Part shown: positions 8,928 to 19,999 of the stretch, piece by piece | Numbering within the stretch: position 1 is the first letter of the stretch | Layout of the letters: every line of letters starts with the position of its first letter | Origin: Nocardioides silvaticus | GTDB taxonomy: Bacteria > Actinomycetota > Actinomycetes > Propionibacteriales > Nocardioidaceae | Length of the DNA stretch: 64,000 nt | Direction: 5' to 3' | Assembly (NCBI RefSeq): GCF_003160695.1 | Contig: NZ_QGDD01000001.1 | Coordinates: forward strand, 868,001 to 932,000 | Program-made: the position numbers and the translations under genes | Notes under the pieces: generated by a model | Database searches by the model: none | Seen by the model: only the letters and a program-made list of their open reading frames with translations | What the model was told of the DNA's origin: nothing

Positions 8928-9639
8928 TCGCGCGACCGGCGGCCACGCCCTTCCGCTCGAACTTGGTGACCGGCCGTTCCGCCCACCGCTCCACGACGCC
9001 GCCCTCGAACGCCGGCTCGGCGTCGAGCACCTCGACCATCTGCTCGGCGTAGTCCTCCCAGTCCGTCGCCAGCCGCCACACGCCGCCCGGCAGGAGCCGG
9101 GCCGCCGCCAGCGCGGCGAACGCCGGTGTCACCAAGCGCCGCTTGTGGTGCCGCTTCTTGTGCCACGGGTCCGGGAAGAACGTCCACAGCTCCGTGACGC
9201 TGCCGGGGCCGAGCAGGTGCTCGAGCGACCAGACCGCGTCGACGCCGCACAGCCGCACGTTGCCGGCCCCGGCCTCGGCCAACCGCCCGAGCGTCGCTGC
9301 GACACCGGGGCGCCACACCTCCAGCGCCAGCACGTCGTACGACGGCCGCTGCGCGGCGAGCGCCGCGGTCGCCTCCCCCACGCCCGAGCCGATCTCGACG
9401 ATCAGGCCCTCGCGGTCCTCGGGTCCCCTGCCGAACCACGAGTCGAGCGAGAAGCCCGCCTCGTCCACCGCCTCGTCGGGGATCACCCAGTCCTCGTGGT
9501 GGGTCTCCCACGCCGCCGCCTGCTGCGGCGTGAACCTGCTGCCGCGCCGGCTGTAGGTCAGCACCTCGCGCATTCGCCGGCCGTCGGCGGTCAGCTTCTG
9601 GTGCGGCCGCGCGGGGTTGACGCCGTGCTCGTCGTTCAC
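8899..9639 (-). CDS. trmB: tRNA (guanine-N7-)-methyltransferase
   Basis: TrmB methylates G46 in the variable loop of tRNAs using S-adenosylmethionine. The 246-residue protein shows the SAM motif IVEIGSGVGEATAALA near residue 75, the TrmB-specific FFPDPWHKKRHHKRRLV block, and the C-terminal TKFERKG motif that contacts tRNA. The chosen GTG (9637-9639) overlaps the TGA of the upstream DUF4190 gene as GTGA, so translation is probably coupled. Longer readings in this frame are antisense-type sequence. Confidence 0.95.
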   Translation of the reverse strand: MNDEHGVNPARPHQKLTADGRRMREVLTYSRRGSRFTPQQAAAWETHHEDWVIPDEAVDEAGFSLDSWFGRGPEDREGLIVEIGSGVGEATAALAAQRPSYDVLALEVWRPGVAATLGRLAEAGAGNVRLCGVDAVWSLEHLLGPGSVTELWTFFPDPWHKKRHHKRRLVTPAFAALAAARLLPGGVWRLATDWEDYAEQMVEVLDAEPAFEGGVVERWAERPVTKFERKGVAAGRAITDLAYRRR

Positions 9640-9959
9640 GCGGATCCGGCCGCGGTCGCGACGATGATGATGATCGCCACGATGATGATCAGCGCGCTGA
9701 CGGCGACGAGCAGGGTGCCGACGATGCCGAGGATCCGGCCGAGGTTGACCATGCCGATGCCGCCGATCGCCCCGTTCGACTCCTCGATCTCGCGCTTGGC
9801 CTTGGAGCCGAGGTACCACGCGAACGGCGCGCACAGCTGGAAGAACGTCACGCCGATGATGCCGAGGACAAGGATGGTCGTGGTCTGCGGGTGGTCGGGC
9901 GCGCGCGGCGGCGGGGCGCCGTACTGCGGATAGGCGCTCGGTGGCGGCTGGGCGCTCAT
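9636..9959 (-). CDS. DUF4190 membrane protein
   Basis: A 107-residue protein: a Pro/Tyr-rich cytoplasmic head (residues 1-27), then two transmembrane segments separated by the DUF4190 loop with KAKREIEESNGAIGG. The family is common in actinobacteria as short multi-pass proteins of unknown role. Its start overlaps the stop of the preceding paralogue as ATGA, and its stop overlaps trmB as GTGA, so three genes form a tightly coupled unit. Confidence 0.8.
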   Translation of the reverse strand: MSAQPPPSAYPQYGAPPPRAPDHPQTTTILVLGIIGVTFFQLCAPFAWYLGSKAKREIEESNGAIGGIGMVNLGRILGIVGTLLVAVSALIIIVAIIIIVATAAGSA

Positions 9960-10384
9960 GCGCTGCTCGCGACCGCGATGACGACGATGACGATGTAGAG
10001 GAAGAAGCCCACCACGGTGATGCCGAGGAGCGCGGTGCCGACGATGCCGAGCACGTAGCCGATCTGCACCTGGCTGCGACCGCCGTAGGCGCCGCCCGCC
10101 GCGTCGATCTCCTTCTTGACCCGCGAGCCCTTGATCCACGCGAACGGCGCCAACAGCTGGCACAGCGCCAGCCCGAGGATGCCGAGCAGCAGCACGGTCG
10201 TCGCCTGCGGGTGGTCCGGCGCCCACTGCGGCACCCCCGTCGGGCCGTAGCCGGGCGCGTACGGCTGGTAGGGGTTCGGCGGCGGCTGGGTGCCGTACGG
10301 CGGGGGCTGCGCGCCGTACGGAGGAGCCGGCGGGACCGGCTCCTGCGACGGCTGTTGCGGTCCCGGGGGCGGCAGATCACTCAT
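9956..10384 (-). CDS. DUF4190 membrane protein, paralogue of the adjacent gene
   Basis: A 142-residue protein with the same plan as its downstream neighbour: a longer Pro/Gln/Tyr-rich N-terminal head with repeated PYGxQPPP units, then two transmembrane segments flanking SRVKKEIDAAGGAYGG. The two genes look like a tandem duplication that diverged mainly in the head. The ATG at 10384 begins MSDLPPPGPQ; another ATG five codons upstream is possible. It is the first gene of a three-gene minus-strand unit ending in trmB. Confidence 0.8.
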   Translation of the reverse strand: MSDLPPPGPQQPSQEPVPPAPPYGAQPPPYGTQPPPNPYQPYAPGYGPTGVPQWAPDHPQATTVLLLGILGLALCQLLAPFAWIKGSRVKKEIDAAGGAYGGRSQVQIGYVLGIVGTALLGITVVGFFLYIVIVVIAVASSA

Positions 10385-10552
10385 GCGCGGAATCATCCCA
10401 TTCCCGGTGCGGTCGGAAACGCGCCAGGTCGCTTCGGGCCGCGCGCCGTCGGCGGGGGTCGCCGACACGGCGCATCCTCCGGGTGGGGGCGCTTCGCGCC
10501 GGCGCAGAGGATCCGCCGGGTCGGCTCCTACGAAGTCACGCGGGACCCTCGC
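10385..10552. other. Gap with a structured inverted repeat (10469-10517)
   Basis: No gene is seen. GGCGCATCCTC (10469-10479) pairs with GAGGATCCGCC (10507-10517) apart from one mismatch, and between them GGCGC-TTC-GCGCC forms a tight inner hairpin. The gap should also contain the promoter of the DUF4190-trmB unit, but I cannot point to it. Confidence 0.4.
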
Positions 10553-10609
10553 AACCAAAGCAGAAAGCCCCCCGAGCCCTAGCGGGCTCGGGGGGCTTTC
10601 TGTTTGGTT
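10553..10609 (-). terminator. Strong intrinsic terminator of the str operon
   Basis: Nineteen perfectly paired bases (10561-10579 with 10584-10602) close on a 4-base loop, and AACCAAA/TTTGGTT extends the stem by seven more pairs after a single bulged base. It begins 8 bases after the tuf stop. The stem is GC-rich and ends in an A/T-rich base, and it should work on both strands. Confidence 0.92.
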
Positions 10610-10616
10610 CAGAAGG

Positions 10617-11810
<1,194 letters not shown>

Positions 11811-11895
11811 TGGGGGCTCCTCCTGGTTTGGTGTGTTACTTGACTCGTACTAAAGGGGTGTTGCCGAGGGCCGTGCTCGTCGTAGTTCAGCCGAA

Positions 11896-14010
<2,115 letters not shown>

Positions 14011-14089
14011 GTGAGTCAGCGTTCCTTAGGAAGTAGTGGGCAGGTGCGTGCCGGGGAGGGCTCCGTCGTACGGCGCCCTCCCGGCGCCG

Positions 14090-14560
14090 TCACCAGCGGT
14101 AGTGGGCGAAGGCCTTGTTGGACTCGGCCATCTTGTGGGTGTCCTCGCGCTTCTTCACCGCGGCACCGAGGCCGTTGGAGGCGTCGAGGATCTCGTTCAT
14201 CAGCCGCTCGCTCATGGTCTTCTCGCGGCGCTCCTGGGCGTAGCCCACGAGCCAGCGCAGCGCGAGCGTGGTGCCGCGGTTGCCCTTGACCTCGATCGGG
14301 ACCTGGTAGGTCGCACCGCCGACGCGGCGGGACTTGACCTCGATGGCGGGACGCACGTTGTCGAGCGCGCGCTTCAGCGTGATGACCGGGTCGGTGCCGG
14401 TCTTCTCGCGGGTGCCCTCGAGAGCGGAGTAGACGATGCGCTGCGCGACCTGCTTCTTGCCGTCCTGCAGCACCTTGGAGACGAGCTGGGTGACCAGCTG
14501 CGACCCGAAGACCGGGTCGACGTCGAGCGGTCGCTTCGGAGCGGGGCCCTTGCGCGGCAT
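14090..14560 (-). CDS. rpsG: 30S ribosomal protein S7
   Basis: S7 nucleates assembly of the 30S head and contacts E-site tRNA. The 156 residues match the family length and contain the [11 protein letters not shown] start, the conserved [22 protein letters not shown] helices and a C-terminal [13 protein letters not shown]. Its ATG lies 1 base after the rpsL stop, so the two are translationally linked as in other str operons. Confidence 0.98.
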   Translation of the reverse strand: MPRKGPAPKRPLDVDPVFGSQLVTQLVSKVLQDGKKQVAQRIVYSALEGTREKTGTDPVITLKRALDNVRPAIEVKSRRVGGATYQVPIEVKGNRGTTLALRWLVGYAQERREKTMSERLMNEILDASNGLGAAVKKREDTHKMAESNKAFAHYRW

Positions 14561-14561
14561 A

Positions 14562-14936
14562 TCAGCTCTTCTCCTTCTTGGCGCCGTAGCGGCTGCGAGC
14601 CTGCTTGCGGTTCTTCACGGCCTGGGTGTCCAGGGCGCCGCGGATGACCTTGTAGCGGACACCGGGAAGGTCCTTCACCCGGCCGCCGCGAACGAGCACG
14701 ATCGAGTGCTCCTGGAGGTTGTGACCCTCACCCGGGATGTAGGCGGTGACCTCGACGCCGCTGCTCAGGCGCACACGGGCGACCTTGCGGAGGGCGGAGT
14801 TCGGCTTCTTCGGGGTGGTGGTGTAGACGCGGGTGCACACACCGCGTCGCTGGGGCGAACCCTTCAGGGCAGGCGTCTTGTTCTTCGACACCTTGTCCTG
14901 GCGGCCCTTGCGGACCAACTGGTTGATGGTGGGCAC
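14562..14936 (-). CDS. rpsL: 30S ribosomal protein S12
   Basis: S12 sits at the decoding centre. The 124-residue protein has [11 protein letters not shown] at the N-terminus, the loop [17 protein letters not shown] with the lysine where streptomycin-resistance changes occur, and [14 protein letters not shown]. The GTG giving (V)PTINQ is the true start; earlier in-frame codons lie in the leader. It is the first gene of the str operon, with a leader of about 150 nt. Confidence 0.98.
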   Translation of the reverse strand: MPTINQLVRKGRQDKVSKNKTPALKGSPQRRGVCTRVYTTTPKKPNSALRKVARVRLSSGVEVTAYIPGEGHNLQEHSIVLVRGGRVKDLPGVRYKVIRGALDTQAVKNRKQARSRYGAKKEKS

Positions 14937-15090
14937 CTGGTGGTTCCCTTTCCTGTCTGCTCTCAGCACCCAGCACCTTGCCGGGCACGTGGTGATGCGT
15001 TGCTGCTTTGTGCCGTGGGATGCGCCGTCGGAGAACCGATGCGGAACTCAGGGCGCGCGCGACGTGTCCGGGGTCCAGACACAAGGAACG

Positions 15091-15119
15091 AGATTACCGG
15101 CCGCCCCAGGCGAGCGCAA
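15091..15119 (-). promoter_or_regulatory. Housekeeping promoter of the str operon
   Basis: On the minus strand, TTGCGC (15119 down to 15114) and TAATCT (15096 down to 15091) are separated by 17 bases, a good match to a sigma-70-type promoter. The start of transcription would fall near 15084, giving rpsL a leader of about 150 nt. Confidence 0.65.
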
Positions 15120-15130
15120 AACTGCGCACG

Positions 15131-15166
15131 CCTGAAAAAGTCAGGGTGACTACCTGACGGATCAGG
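15131..15166 (-). terminator. Two short hairpins after the purine permease gene
   Basis: CCTGA-CGGA-TCAGG around the permease stop codon and CCTGA-AAAAG-TCAGG (15131-15145) form two small stems. The second gives a T-rich loop on the minus strand. They are weak but sit where the permease transcript should end before the str promoter. Confidence 0.35.
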
Positions 15167-16631
15167 TGAGCCAGCCGGTGATCGGGCTGATGGCGAAGTA
15201 GACCACGAACAGGGCCGCCACGACCCACAGCAACGGATGCAGCTCGCCGGCCTTCCGGCGCACCAGCTTGAGGAAGGCGTAGGTCACGAACCCGGCGCCG
15301 ACGCCCACCGAGATCGAGTACGTGAACGGCATCAGCACGATCGTGAGGAAGGCCGGCAGGGCGATCTCGACGTCGTCCCAGTCGATGCCCTTGACCTGCT
15401 GCATCATCAGGAAGCCGACCAGGACGAGCGCCGGCACGGCGGCCTCGTTGGGGATCACCTCCACCACCGGAGCGATGAAGGTCGCGAGCAGGAAGAGGAT
15501 CCCGGTCACCACGCTGGCGAGCCCGGTGCGCGCACCCTCGGCCACGCCCGACGCCGACTCGATGTAGGAGGTGTTCGACGAGACGCCCGCGGCGCCACCG
15601 GCCGCGGCGGCGAGCGAGTCGACGACGAGGATCCGCTGCGTGTTCGGCGGGGCGCCGTCCTCGCCGAGGAGGCCGGCCTCCTCGCCGATCGCGGTCATCG
15701 TGCCCATCGTGTCGAAGAAGTCCGAGATGAGCAGGGTGAAGATCAGCAGGCACACGGTGACGAACCCGGCGTTCTCCCACGAGCCGAGCAGGCTGAACTC
15801 GCCGAGCAGGCCGAGGTCGGGCACTGCGACCACCTCGTCGGGCACGGCCGGGACGTTCAGGTTCCACCCCACCGGGTTGACGGTCGCGGGGTCGACGAAC
15901 GTCGGACCGACCTCGGCGACCGCCTCGACGACGATCGCCACCACGGTCGTCACCAGGATCGAGATCAGGATCGCGCCCGGCACCCGCAGCGAGTAGAGCG
16001 CGATCACGAGCAGGAACCCGAAGCAGAACACCAGCACCGGCCAGCCCTGCAGCTGGTTGCCGATGCCGATCTGGATCGGGGGCGCGCCGATCCCCGTGCT
16101 GCGCACGAAGCCGGCGTCGACCAGCGCGATGATGGTCAGGAACAGGCCGATGCCGACCGCGATCGCGACCTTGAGCTGCGCCGGTACGGCGTCGAACACC
16201 GCCTTGCGGAACCCGGTGAAGACCAGCGCCAGGATGATCAGGCCCTCGATCACGACCAGGCCCATCGCGTCCGCCCACGTCATCTGGCTGGCGACGGAGT
16301 AGGTGACGAACGCGTTGAGCCCGAGGCCCGTCGCCAACGCGATCGGGAAGTTCGCGACCACCCCCATGAGGATGGTCAGCACACCGGCGACCAGCGCCGT
16401 GGCCGCGGCGATCTGCGCCCCGTCGCCGCCGGCGAGCAGGTCGCCGTTCATGTCCGTGCCGCCGAGCAGGATGATCGGGTTCAGGACGATGATGTAGGCC
16501 ATCGTCAGGAACGTGACGATCCCGCCGCGGACCTCGCGCCCGACGCTGGAGCCGCGCTCCGAGATCCGGAAGAAGCGGTCGATGCCCGACGTGCCCGACC
16601 TGTCGGTGCCAGAGGTCGCCTCGCTGCTCAT
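15162..16631 (-). CDS. NCS2-family purine permease, AzgA type
   Basis: A 489-residue membrane protein with about 12-14 transmembrane segments. The N-terminal REVRGGIVTFLTMAYIIVLNP is characteristic of the AzgA-like adenine/guanine/hypoxanthine:proton symporters. Further family landmarks are ATGLGLNAFVTYSV, FFDTMGTMTAIGEEAG and AAAAGGAAGVSSNTSYIESA. It should import purine bases. It starts 12 bases after the MFS efflux gene, so MarR, MFS and permease could form one transcript. No purine riboswitch is seen. Confidence 0.92.
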   Translation of the reverse strand: MSSEATSGTDRSGTSGIDRFFRISERGSSVGREVRGGIVTFLTMAYIIVLNPIILLGGTDMNGDLLAGGDGAQIAAATALVAGVLTILMGVVANFPIALATGLGLNAFVTYSVASQMTWADAMGLVVIEGLIILALVFTGFRKAVFDAVPAQLKVAIAVGIGLFLTIIALVDAGFVRSTGIGAPPIQIGIGNQLQGWPVLVFCFGFLLVIALYSLRVPGAILISILVTTVVAIVVEAVAEVGPTFVDPATVNPVGWNLNVPAVPDEVVAVPDLGLLGEFSLLGSWENAGFVTVCLLIFTLLISDFFDTMGTMTAIGEEAGLLGEDGAPPNTQRILVVDSLAAAAGGAAGVSSNTSYIESASGVAEGARTGLASVVTGILFLLATFIAPVVEVIPNEAAVPALVLVGFLMMQQVKGIDWDDVEIALPAFLTIVLMPFTYSISVGVGAGFVTYAFLKLVRRKAGELHPLLWVVAALFVVYFAISPITGWLT

Positions 16632-16643
16632 GGGGGCAGCATG

Positions 16644-17903
16644 TCAAGAGCGGACAGGCACCGGAAGCGGTTCCGCGGCGAGTCGCGACGCGGCCGAGGT
16701 CGACCGGTACACGAGCAGCGCCAGGACGACCCCCACGAGCACGAGCACCCCACCGACGATGAGCGTCCAGCGGGCGCCGTACGTCTCCCCGATCCAGCCG
16801 ATGATCGGGGCACCCACCGGGGTGCCGCCCATCACGATCGTCATGTAGATCGCCATCACCCGCCCGCGCAGCTCGGGGTCGGACTCGACCTGGAGCGTCG
16901 CGTTGGCGGAGTTGAGCAGGGTGATCGTCGCCAGCCCGATGAGCGGGCAGAACAGCACGAAGGCGACGTACGACGGCAGCGAGCCGGCCACGATCTCCGC
17001 GACCCCGAACGCGGCCGCCGAGAAGACCAGCAGCCGGATCCGCACCTTCGGCCGCCGGGCCGCCATCAGCGCCCCGCTGAGCGACCCGACCGCCAGGGCC
17101 GAGCCCAGGATCCCGAACTCGCTCGCGCCCTTGCCGTAGACCTCGGTGGCCATCAGGGCGGAGGTCATCTGGAAGTTCATGCCGAACGTGCCGGCGAAGA
17201 AGACCAGGACGAGGATCATCAGCATCTTGGGCTGCCCACGCAGGTAGCGCAGGCCCTCGAGCAGCATCCCCGGCCTCCGGCCGACCGGCTTCGGCGAGTG
17301 CAGCGTCCGGGTGTCCATGCGCTCGAGCTGCCAGATCACCGCGGCGTAGGACACCGCGTTGACGAGGATCACCCAGCCGGTCGCCTCCATGCCGCCACCG
17401 AAGAGCCCGATCAGCACGCCGGCCAGGGCCGGCCCGACGATGCGGGCGGTGTTGAACGCGGCGGAGTTGAGGCCGACCGCGTTGGTGACGTCGTCGGGGC
17501 CGACCATCTCGGAGACGAAGGCCTGTCGGGCCGGAGCGTCGAACGCGGCGCCGATGCCGAACGCGAACGCGATCAGGTAGACGTGCCAGGTCTCCGCCAC
17601 GCCGAGCACGGCGATGACGCCGAGGGCGAGCGAGGCCAGCGCCATCGTGGCCTGGGTGACCTGGAGCAGCCGGCGCTTGGGGAAGCGGTCCGCGACGACG
17701 CCGGCGTACGGCGAGAGCAGCAGGATCGGCAGGAACTGCAACCCGGTGGTGATGCCGAGGGCGGCACCCCCGTTGCCCGGGATGGTCAGCACCAACCAGT
17801 CCTGTGCGACGCGCTGCATCCAGGTGCCGACGTTCGACACCAGGCTGCCGGCGAAGTAGCGGCGGTAGTTCTGGTGGGACAGGGAGCGGAACGTGGGACT
17901 CGT
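16644..17903 (-). CDS. MFS drug-efflux-type transporter, probable ACG start
   Basis: About 419 residues with 12 transmembrane segments, of the EntS/YbdA-like MFS branch (SNVGTWMQRVAQDWLVL in helix 1, GVVADRFPKRRLL in loop 2-3). The first ATG/GTG/TTG in frame is the GTG at 17840, which would remove the N-terminal part of helix 1 and the conserved lead-in FRSLSHQNYRRYFAGSL. That lead-in is encoded upstream, and a perfect AAGGAGG (17915-17909) stands 5 bases before an ACG codon (17903). I therefore place the start at this ACG; a mutated or misread ATG is the alternative. It lies 43 bases downstream of the MarR gene. Confidence 0.8.
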   Translation of the reverse strand, partial: TSPTFRSLSHQNYRRYFAGSLVSNVGTWMQRVAQDWLVLTIPGNGGAALGITTGLQFLPILLLSPYAGVVADRFPKRRLLQVTQATMALASLALGVIAVLGVAETWHVYLIAFAFGIGAAFDAPARQAFVSEMVGPDDVTNAVGLNSAAFNTARIVGPALAGVLIGLFGGGMEATGWVILVNAVSYAAVIWQLERMDTRTLHSPKPVGRRPGMLLEGLRYLRGQPKMLMILVLVFFAGTFGMNFQMTSALMATEVYGKGASEFGILGSALAVGSLSGALMAARRPKVRIRLLVFSAAAFGVAEIVAGSLPSYVAFVLFCPLIGLATITLLNSANATLQVESDPELRGRVMAIYMTIVMGGTPVGAPIIGWIGETYGARWTLIVGGVLVLVGVVLALLVYRSTSAASRLAAEPLPVPVRS

Positions 17904-17946
17904 GGGGTCCTCCTTGTCGGATGTCGGTGATCGAGTCGTCGAGATC

Positions 17947-18396
17947 TCAGTCGGCCTGGGCCAGCCGTTGCAGGATCGGGGTCGCCTTGCGCAGCACGGC
18001 GCGCTCCTCGGCGGTGAGCCCGGCGAGCTGACGGGCCAGCCACTCGTCGCGGCGCGCCCGGTCGGCCAGCAGCACCGCCCGACCCTCCTCGGTGAGGGTC
18101 ACCACGACCTGGCGGCCGTCGGAGGGGTGCGACCGGCGCTCGACGTACCCGCCGTCGGCCAGGCAGTTCACCGTGCGGGTCATGCTCGGCGGCTGGACCC
18201 GCTCCATGGCCGCCAGCTCCCCGACGGTCTGGTCGCCGTTGCGGTACAGCGCGCCGAGGATCGCCAGCTGGCCCATGCTCAGCAGGTTGTCGGGGTGACG
18301 CTCGCCGGCCAGTCGCCGACGGAGTCGCATGACCGAGAGCCGGAGCTCGCTGGCGAGCCCGGCGTCGGTGCGGACGACATTCTCCGTGGTGGGCAT
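17947..18396 (-). CDS. MarR-family transcriptional regulator
   Basis: A 149-residue winged-helix repressor. The DNA-binding core runs from LLSMGQLAILGALYRNGDQTVGELA (helices 1-2) through RVQPPSMTRTVNCL (recognition helix) to the wing VERRSHPSDGRQVVVTLTEEG, with a C-terminal dimer helix. It is cotranscribed with the MFS efflux gene, the classic arrangement of a ligand-released repressor and its pump. An inverted repeat overlaps its start region and would allow self-repression. ATG 18396 is used; an ATG six codons earlier (18414) is possible. Confidence 0.9.
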   Translation of the reverse strand: MPTTENVVRTDAGLASELRLSVMRLRRRLAGERHPDNLLSMGQLAILGALYRNGDQTVGELAAMERVQPPSMTRTVNCLADGGYVERRSHPSDGRQVVVTLTEEGRAVLLADRARRDEWLARQLAGLTAEERAVLRKATPILQRLAQAD

Positions 18397-18400
18397 GTCG

Positions 18401-18426
18401 TTAGCATAAGTCATTACCTTTGCTAA
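18401..18426. promoter_or_regulatory. Palindromic operator, probably for the adjacent MarR regulator
   Basis: TTAGCA and TGCTAA arms enclose a partly symmetrical centre, making a 26-bp element of the size and A/T content expected for a MarR dimer site. It is strikingly A/T-rich for this genome. It lies just upstream of the MarR start and between that gene and the divergent DUF2530 gene, so it could control both. Confidence 0.7.
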
Positions 18427-18480
18427 GTATTTCTCGGTCGGTGTGTGACCGCCCGCACACCGGCGATCTACGATGAGGCC

Positions 18481-18774
18481 GTGGAACTGCGCGACGAGCA
18501 GCCGACCCATCACGAGTTCGGCAACCGCACCTACCTGATCGCGCCGGTCGAGCCCCTCGACGTCGACGGGGTCCGGACGGTCCAGGTCGGGACCGCGCTG
18601 TTCCTGCTGGGCTTCCTCGGGCTGCTGCCGTTCTACGGCCGGCTGGAGGACGAGGGCACCACCTGGTTGCTGTGGATGTGCCTGACCGGCGTCGGCCTGG
18701 GACTGCTCGGCATGGAGTACTGCAAGCGCCGGCGCCGCTTCCGCACCGAGCGCCACGCTCCGGTCGATGGCTGA
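18481..18774 (+). CDS. DUF2530 two-helix membrane protein
   Basis: About 97 residues with the DUF2530 signature: an acidic N-terminus, IAPVEPLDVDGVRTVQVG, a first transmembrane helix ending LLPFYGRLEDEG, a second helix around TTWLLWMCLTGVGLGLLGM and a basic C-terminal tail. The family is actinobacterial and has no known function. The start is uncertain between GTG 18481 and an upstream codon at 18445. It overlaps the next gene by 8 bases. Confidence 0.78.
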   Translation: MELRDEQPTHHEFGNRTYLIAPVEPLDVDGVRTVQVGTALFLLGFLGLLPFYGRLEDEGTTWLLWMCLTGVGLGLLGMEYCKRRRRFRTERHAPVDG

Positions 18775-19384
18775 GCAGTCGCGCTGGGCGCAGGGCGGCG
18801 AGCGGAACCTCGGCTACGGCCGGCGCTTCGCCGAGCTCGTGGAGTCCGGCGCCGACGTCGACGGTGAGGCCCGGCTGGCCGACGCGTTGGTCGGCAGGCG
18901 GGCCCGGGTGCTCGACGCCGGGTCGGGCATGGGCCGGGTCGCGGCCTACCTGCAGGGCCGGGGACACCGGGTCGTGGCGGCGGAGCCGGACCCGCGGCTG
19001 GTCGAGCAGTCACGTCGTACCTATCCCGAGGTGGAGGTGCTGACCAGCGACATCCTCGGACTCACCGACGAGGTGCTCGACGCGGCCGGCGCGCCGACCG
19101 AGTTCGACCTGGTCGTCTGCGTCGGCAACGTCATCACGTTCGTGGCCGAGGGCACCGAGGTCGCCGTGCTGCGCCGGCTCGGGGAGCTGCTGGCGCCCGG
19201 CGGCCGGCTGCTCGTCGGGTTCCACCTGCAGGGCGGCCCCGAGACCGCGCGCCGGTTGACGCCGGAGGAGTTCGCGGCCGAGGTCGCGGAGGCGGGGCTG
19301 GTGGTCGACCACCGGTTCGGCGGCTACGACCTGCGGCCCGTCGACGACCTCTACGCCGTCTGGGTCCTCCGCGCGGCGCGATGA
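18767..19384 (+). CDS. Class I SAM-dependent methyltransferase
   Basis: A 205-residue single-domain methyltransferase. Motif I is RVLDAGSGMGRVAAYL near residue 47, the acidic end of strand 2 is VVAAEPDP, and strand 4 is FDLVVCVGNVITF. A short C-terminal pair of strands ends the fold. There is no target-recognition domain that reveals the substrate. It overlaps DUF2530 upstream by 8 bases and the lipoprotein gene downstream as ATGA, so the three are likely cotranscribed. Confidence 0.85.
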   Translation: MAEQSRWAQGGERNLGYGRRFAELVESGADVDGEARLADALVGRRARVLDAGSGMGRVAAYLQGRGHRVVAAEPDPRLVEQSRRTYPEVEVLTSDILGLTDEVLDAAGAPTEFDLVVCVGNVITFVAEGTEVAVLRRLGELLAPGGRLLVGFHLQGGPETARRLTPEEFAAEVAEAGLVVDHRFGGYDLRPVDDLYAVWVLRAAR

Positions 19385-19941
19385 GCCCGCCCCGGCTGCT
19401 CGCGGTGGCGCTCGCCGCCCTGGTGCTGCCGCTGGCCGGGTGCGGTGACGACTCCCCCACGCCGGAGCCCGACGGGGCGCAGGTCGAGTTCCGGAAGGTG
19501 GTGACGAGCTCCCACCTCGACGGCGCCTGCCGTGCTGACGCCCCGACCTGCGCCGCATGGGCGGGCTTCACCTGCCCGGCCGAGGCCGTCGGCCTGGACG
19601 GCGACCTGCTGATGGCGTGTGGCACCGGCGACGACGCCGAGCGGTCCTTCCTCCTCGGCGCGCCCGAGATCACCGGCGGCGTCGCCGGGGCGGAGGTCAG
19701 GAACCGCAACGGCGCGGCGCAGTGGGAGGTGGAGCTGCCCCTCGACGAGGAGGGGACCCGTGCGTTCGCCGCGCTGACCGCTGAGCTGGTCCCCACCTAC
19801 GCGCCGATGGGGATCGTGCTCGACGGCGTCGTTCTCGCCGCGCCCGCCGTGCAGGAGCCGGTCGACGACGGGGTGGTGCGCCTCGCGGGCGACTACACCG
19901 AGGAGGAGGCCGAGGAGCTCGCCGACCTGCTGGCGCCGTAG
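19381..19941 (+). CDS. Lipoprotein with a SecD-like P1-head domain
   Basis: A 186-residue lipoprotein: signal peptide with lipobox LPLAGC (Cys 21), then a short Cys-containing domain (residues 40-80), then a segment that reads like the periplasmic P1 head of SecD (GVAGAEVRNRNGAAQWEVEL, and FAALTAELV later, and VLDGVVLAAPAVQEPV near 145). In SecDF the head moves substrate across the membrane; here it stands alone on the outer face without SecD membrane helices. Its role is unknown. It is coupled to the methyltransferase by ATGA. Confidence 0.72.
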   Translation: MSPPRLLAVALAALVLPLAGCGDDSPTPEPDGAQVEFRKVVTSSHLDGACRADAPTCAAWAGFTCPAEAVGLDGDLLMACGTGDDAERSFLLGAPEITGGVAGAEVRNRNGAAQWEVELPLDEEGTRAFAALTAELVPTYAPMGIVLDGVVLAAPAVQEPVDDGVVRLAGDYTEEEAEELADLLAP

Positions 19942-19999
19942 GACGCTGGACGACCTGCTCGAAGGCCGCGTCGACCGCGACACGCTCGCGCGGTGGGGC

